The notes under the pieces: model-generated
Databases searched by the model: none
What the model was told of the DNA's origin: nothing
The model's input: the letters and a program-made list of their open reading frames with translations, nothing else
Shown here: positions 6,702 through 9,006 of the stretch, piece by piece
How the letters are laid out: each line of letters opens with the position of its first letter
Numbering within the stretch: position 1 is the first letter of the stretch
Assembly: GCA_016778825.1 (NCBI GenBank)
Contig: JADHOU010000048.1
Span: 1 to 9,006 of the forward strand
Source of the DNA: Candidatus Puniceispirillum sp.
GTDB lineage: Bacteria > Pseudomonadota > Alphaproteobacteria > Puniceispirillales > Puniceispirillaceae
DNA length: 9,006 bases
Direction: 5' to 3'
Program-made: the position numbers and the translations under genes

Positions 6702-8831
6702 ATGATCGAAACCAGTAACGACAACCTCATCATCACCCAATCAAGCGGCCCGGCAAATTTTGACCTAACTTCAGAATTTAAACCGGCTGGTGATCAGCCA
6801 ACCGCCATTGCCGAATTGATCGAAGGCATTCGCACCGGCGAACGCGACCAGGTTCTGCTTGGGGTGACAGGATCAGGCAAAACCTTTACCGCCGCGCATG
6901 TTATCCAACAGATCAAGCGCCCAACGCTAATTCTGGCGCCAAACAAAACATTGGCCGCCCAGCTATATGGTGAGATGAGGTCGCTATTCCCCAATAATGC
7001 TGTCGAATATTTCGTTTCCTATTATGATTATTACCAGCCCGAAGCCTATGTGCCGCGATCCGATACCTATATCGAAAAAGAATCGTCAATCAATGAACAG
7101 ATTGACCGGATGCGCCATTCGGCAACCCGCGCCCTTCTTGAACGTGACGATGTTATCATTGTCGCGTCGGTATCATGTATCTATGGCATTGGTTCGGTTG
7201 AGACCTATTCCAGCATGACGATGAAATTGAGTGCTGGTGAAACGGTCTCACGACAAGATTTGCTGCGCCAGCTGACCGAGCTTCAATATCGCCGCAATGA
7301 TACAAATTTTGTGCGTGGCGCATTTCGAGTTCGCGGTGACTCGGTTGAATTATTTCCAGCGCATCTTGAAGATAGCGCCTGGCGCATTTCGCTTTTTGGC
7401 GATGAGATCGAAGCCATTTTTGAATTTGACCCGCTAACTGGTTCGAAAAATGCGAAACTGGATAGCATCACAATTTTCGCCAATTCGCATTATGTGACGC
7501 CGCGGCCAACCTTGCAGCAGGCCTGCAAACAGATCAAACAGGAACTCAAAAGCCGCATTGCCGAATTCACCGCCAATAACCAGCTTCTCGAAGCCCAGCG
7601 TATCGAACAACGCACGCAATTTGATGTTGAGATGATTGAGGCGACGGGCGCTTGTGCCGGAATTGAAAATTATTCGCGCTATCTTTCTGGTCGTGGGCCG
7701 GGCGAACCACCGCCAACGCTGTTTGAATATCTGCCAGAAAATGCACTTTTGATCATTGATGAAAGCCATGTCACCGTTCCCCAGCTTGGCGCGATGTATA
7801 AGGGCGATTTTGCGCGCAAATCAACCTTGTCAAATTATGGCTTTAGGTTGCCATCATGCCTTGATAACCGGCCTTTGAAATTCGAAGAATGGGAAGGATT
7901 CAGGCCACAAACCATTTTTGTTTCGGCCACCCCAGGCAAATGGGAGCTAGAGCGAACCGGCGGTGTCTTTAGTGAGCAGGTGGTGCGGCCAACAGGATTG
8001 ATTGATCCAGATTGTATTGTTCGGCCAACGGTCAATCAGGTTGATGATATCATTGCCGAATGCCGTGACGTTGCCGCCAAGGGTCAGCGTGCGCTGATTA
8101 CGACCCTGACCAAAAAGATGGCCGAAGCCTTGTCCGAATATATGTATGAGTCAGGATTGCGCGTTCGCTACCTACATTCAGACATTGATACGCTTGAACG
8201 GATCGAAATCATGCGCGATCTGCGCCTTGGCGTATTTGATGTGCTGATCGGCATTAACCTGCTTCGTGAGGGGCTTGATATCCCCGAATGTTCGCTTGTC
8301 GGTATTCTGGACGCTGATAAGGAAGGCTATCTTCGGTCGCGAACGTCACTTATCCAGACCATCGGGCGCGCCGCGCGAAATCTTGATGGCCGTGTAATCC
8401 TTTACGGCGACCGCGTGACCGATTCAATGCAATATGCACTGGATGAAACCAACCGGCGGCGCGAGCGCCAAACAGCCTATAACAAAGCCCATGGCATTAC
8501 GCCTGAATCGGTTCGCAAAGACATCGCTGATGTTCTGGATTCGGTTTATGAACGTGGTGACCATCTAACGCCGCAAGCGGGTGCCAAATCAGGCGATCTG
8601 ATCGGCAGCAATTTCAAAACCGTGCTTACTGATCTTGAAACCAATATGAAAGCCGCTGCGGCCAATCTTGAATTTGAGGAAGCGGCACAATTGCGCGATG
8701 AAATTCGCCGTATGGAAGCCACCCAGCTTGGTTTGTTTGAACCCGGGGTTCCATCCGCCATTGCCGAAAGGCATGGGTTTCCTGCTGGCACCCCCGGCGC
8801 GCCAATTAAAAAGCGTGGACGGCGGCGCTAA
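6702..8831 (+). CDS. uvrB: UvrABC excinuclease subunit B
   Basis: UvrB is the damage-verifying helicase-like subunit of nucleotide excision repair; UvrA loads it, and it then recruits UvrC for incision. From the ATG at 6702 the protein has 709 residues (E. coli 673). Visible landmarks are the [17 protein letters not shown] opening, Walker A GVTGSGKT (54-61), the damage-probing beta-hairpin [20 protein letters not shown] (107-125), the DEAD-like DESH (353-356), VSATPG (407-412), helicase motif [11 protein letters not shown] (552-560), and a C-terminal UVR motif (about 645-672) for UvrC contact. A basic tail, KKRGRRR, ends the protein. An in-frame TTG at 6675 would add nine residues but has no ribosome site. 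The ATG at 6702 has AAGGG only 1 nt away, which is unusually close, so the start is not certain. No clear LexA box is visible upstream. No frameshift is seen. Confidence 0.97.
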   Translation: MIETSNDNLIITQSSGPANFDLTSEFKPAGDQPTAIAELIEGIRTGERDQVLLGVTGSGKTFTAAHVIQQIKRPTLILAPNKTLAAQLYGEMRSLFPNNAVEYFVSYYDYYQPEAYVPRSDTYIEKESSINEQIDRMRHSATRALLERDDVIIVASVSCIYGIGSVETYSSMTMKLSAGETVSRQDLLRQLTELQYRRNDTNFVRGAFRVRGDSVELFPAHLEDSAWRISLFGDEIEAIFEFDPLTGSKNAKLDSITIFANSHYVTPRPTLQQACKQIKQELKSRIAEFTANNQLLEAQRIEQRTQFDVEMIEATGACAGIENYSRYLSGRGPGEPPPTLFEYLPENALLIIDESHVTVPQLGAMYKGDFARKSTLSNYGFRLPSCLDNRPLKFEEWEGFRPQTIFVSATPGKWELERTGGVFSEQVVRPTGLIDPDCIVRPTVNQVDDIIAECRDVAAKGQRALITTLTKKMAEALSEYMYESGLRVRYLHSDIDTLERIEIMRDLRLGVFDVLIGINLLREGLDIPECSLVGILDADKEGYLRSRTSLIQTIGRAARNLDGRVILYGDRVTDSMQYALDETNRRRERQTAYNKAHGITPESVRKDIADVLDSVYERGDHLTPQAGAKSGDLIGSNFKTVLTDLETNMKAAAANLEFEEAAQLRDEIRRMEATQLGLFEPGVPSAIAERHGFPAGTPGAPIKKRGRRR

Positions 8832-8879
8832 AGCTGATAAAAGCCAAAGAACCAAGGTGTCACACCGCTTTGCGCCAAT

Positions 8880-8940
8880 TGCAAAAATCACTGTAAAACA
8901 GCGGCTAATCGCCAGTGGTTTTGCACAAGTTCTGCAAAAA
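8880..8940. repeat. Nested inverted repeats downstream of uvrB, possible terminator
   Basis: The arm at 8880-8893 (TGCAAAAATCACTG) pairs with 8913-8925 (CAGTGGTTTTGCA) as a 5-bp plus 7-bp stem with a small internal mismatch, and GCG/CGC (8901-8903, 8910-8912) can pair at the loop base. The right arm TTTTGCA (8919-8925) can instead pair with TGCAAAA at 8933-8939 around a 7-nt loop. The two hairpins exclude each other. The position, 49 nt after the uvrB stop, suits transcription termination, but the stems are AT-rich and no clean T-run follows. The 8832-9006 interval otherwise holds no complete gene. Confidence 0.4.
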
Positions 8941-9006
8941 TGCCTTGATTCGGTTAGCTGGCTTTAGAATTTACGCCGATTGAACGTCTTTTTGCCCTTG
9001 AAATAT

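Noticed and set aside
6591..6740. 50-residue N-terminal extension of the aminotransferase starting at 6740
   Set aside because: It overlaps uvrB, is rich in basic residues without family character, and the ATG at 6590 has a strong AAGGAGA ribosome site.
8668..8967. 99-codon plus-strand frame running past the uvrB end
   Set aside because: About half lies out of frame in uvrB, and the rest crosses the inverted repeats; the translation looks non-coding.

Overview
The window reads as ordinary chromosomal DNA of an alphaproteobacterium. The gene content (CarB, GreA, an Lrp/AsnC regulator, a bacterial ELM1-family protein, a Tat-exported MsrP, a class I aspartate aminotransferase, UvrB) and the order carB-greA-lrp-ELM1 are typical of that class. 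Base composition is close to balanced by eye, which is lower than in most cultured Rhodospirillales. A marine lineage such as SAR116/Puniceispirillales would fit, but that placement is inference from composition and gene order and was not tested by alignment.

Layout, left to right: the 3' three-fifths of carB (+, runs in from the left edge, ends 1976); a 68-bp gap with a cluster of TAAC repeats; greA (+, 2045-2533); a short convergent gap; an Lrp/AsnC-family regulator (-, 2596-3075); a 155-bp divergent promoter region with an AT-rich dyad; an ELM1-family gene (+, best start the TTG at 3231, ends 4277); msrP (-, 4304-5275); a class I aminotransferase (-, 5388-6590), lying upstream of msrP on the same strand; a 111-bp divergent promoter region; uvrB (+, best start 6702, ends 8831); and a 175-bp tail (8832-9006) with nested inverted repeats and no complete gene.

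The genes do not form one pathway. carB (carbamoyl phosphate for pyrimidines and arginine) and greA (rescue of backtracked RNA polymerase) are probably co-transcribed. The Lrp-like regulator and the ELM1-family gene share a divergent control region, so the regulator may control itself and possibly its neighbour. The aminotransferase and msrP are codirectional, 112 bp apart, and each has a strong Shine-Dalgarno sequence. uvrB is read divergently from the aminotransferase.

I found no mobile element, CRISPR array, tRNA, rRNA, phage gene, toxin-antitoxin pair or defence cassette, and no clear frameshift. I do not see an undescribed multi-gene system here. The points most worth a second look are an msrP without an adjacent msrQ, the functionally uncharacterised bacterial ELM1 gene with its palindromic upstream element, and alternative hairpins downstream of uvrB.
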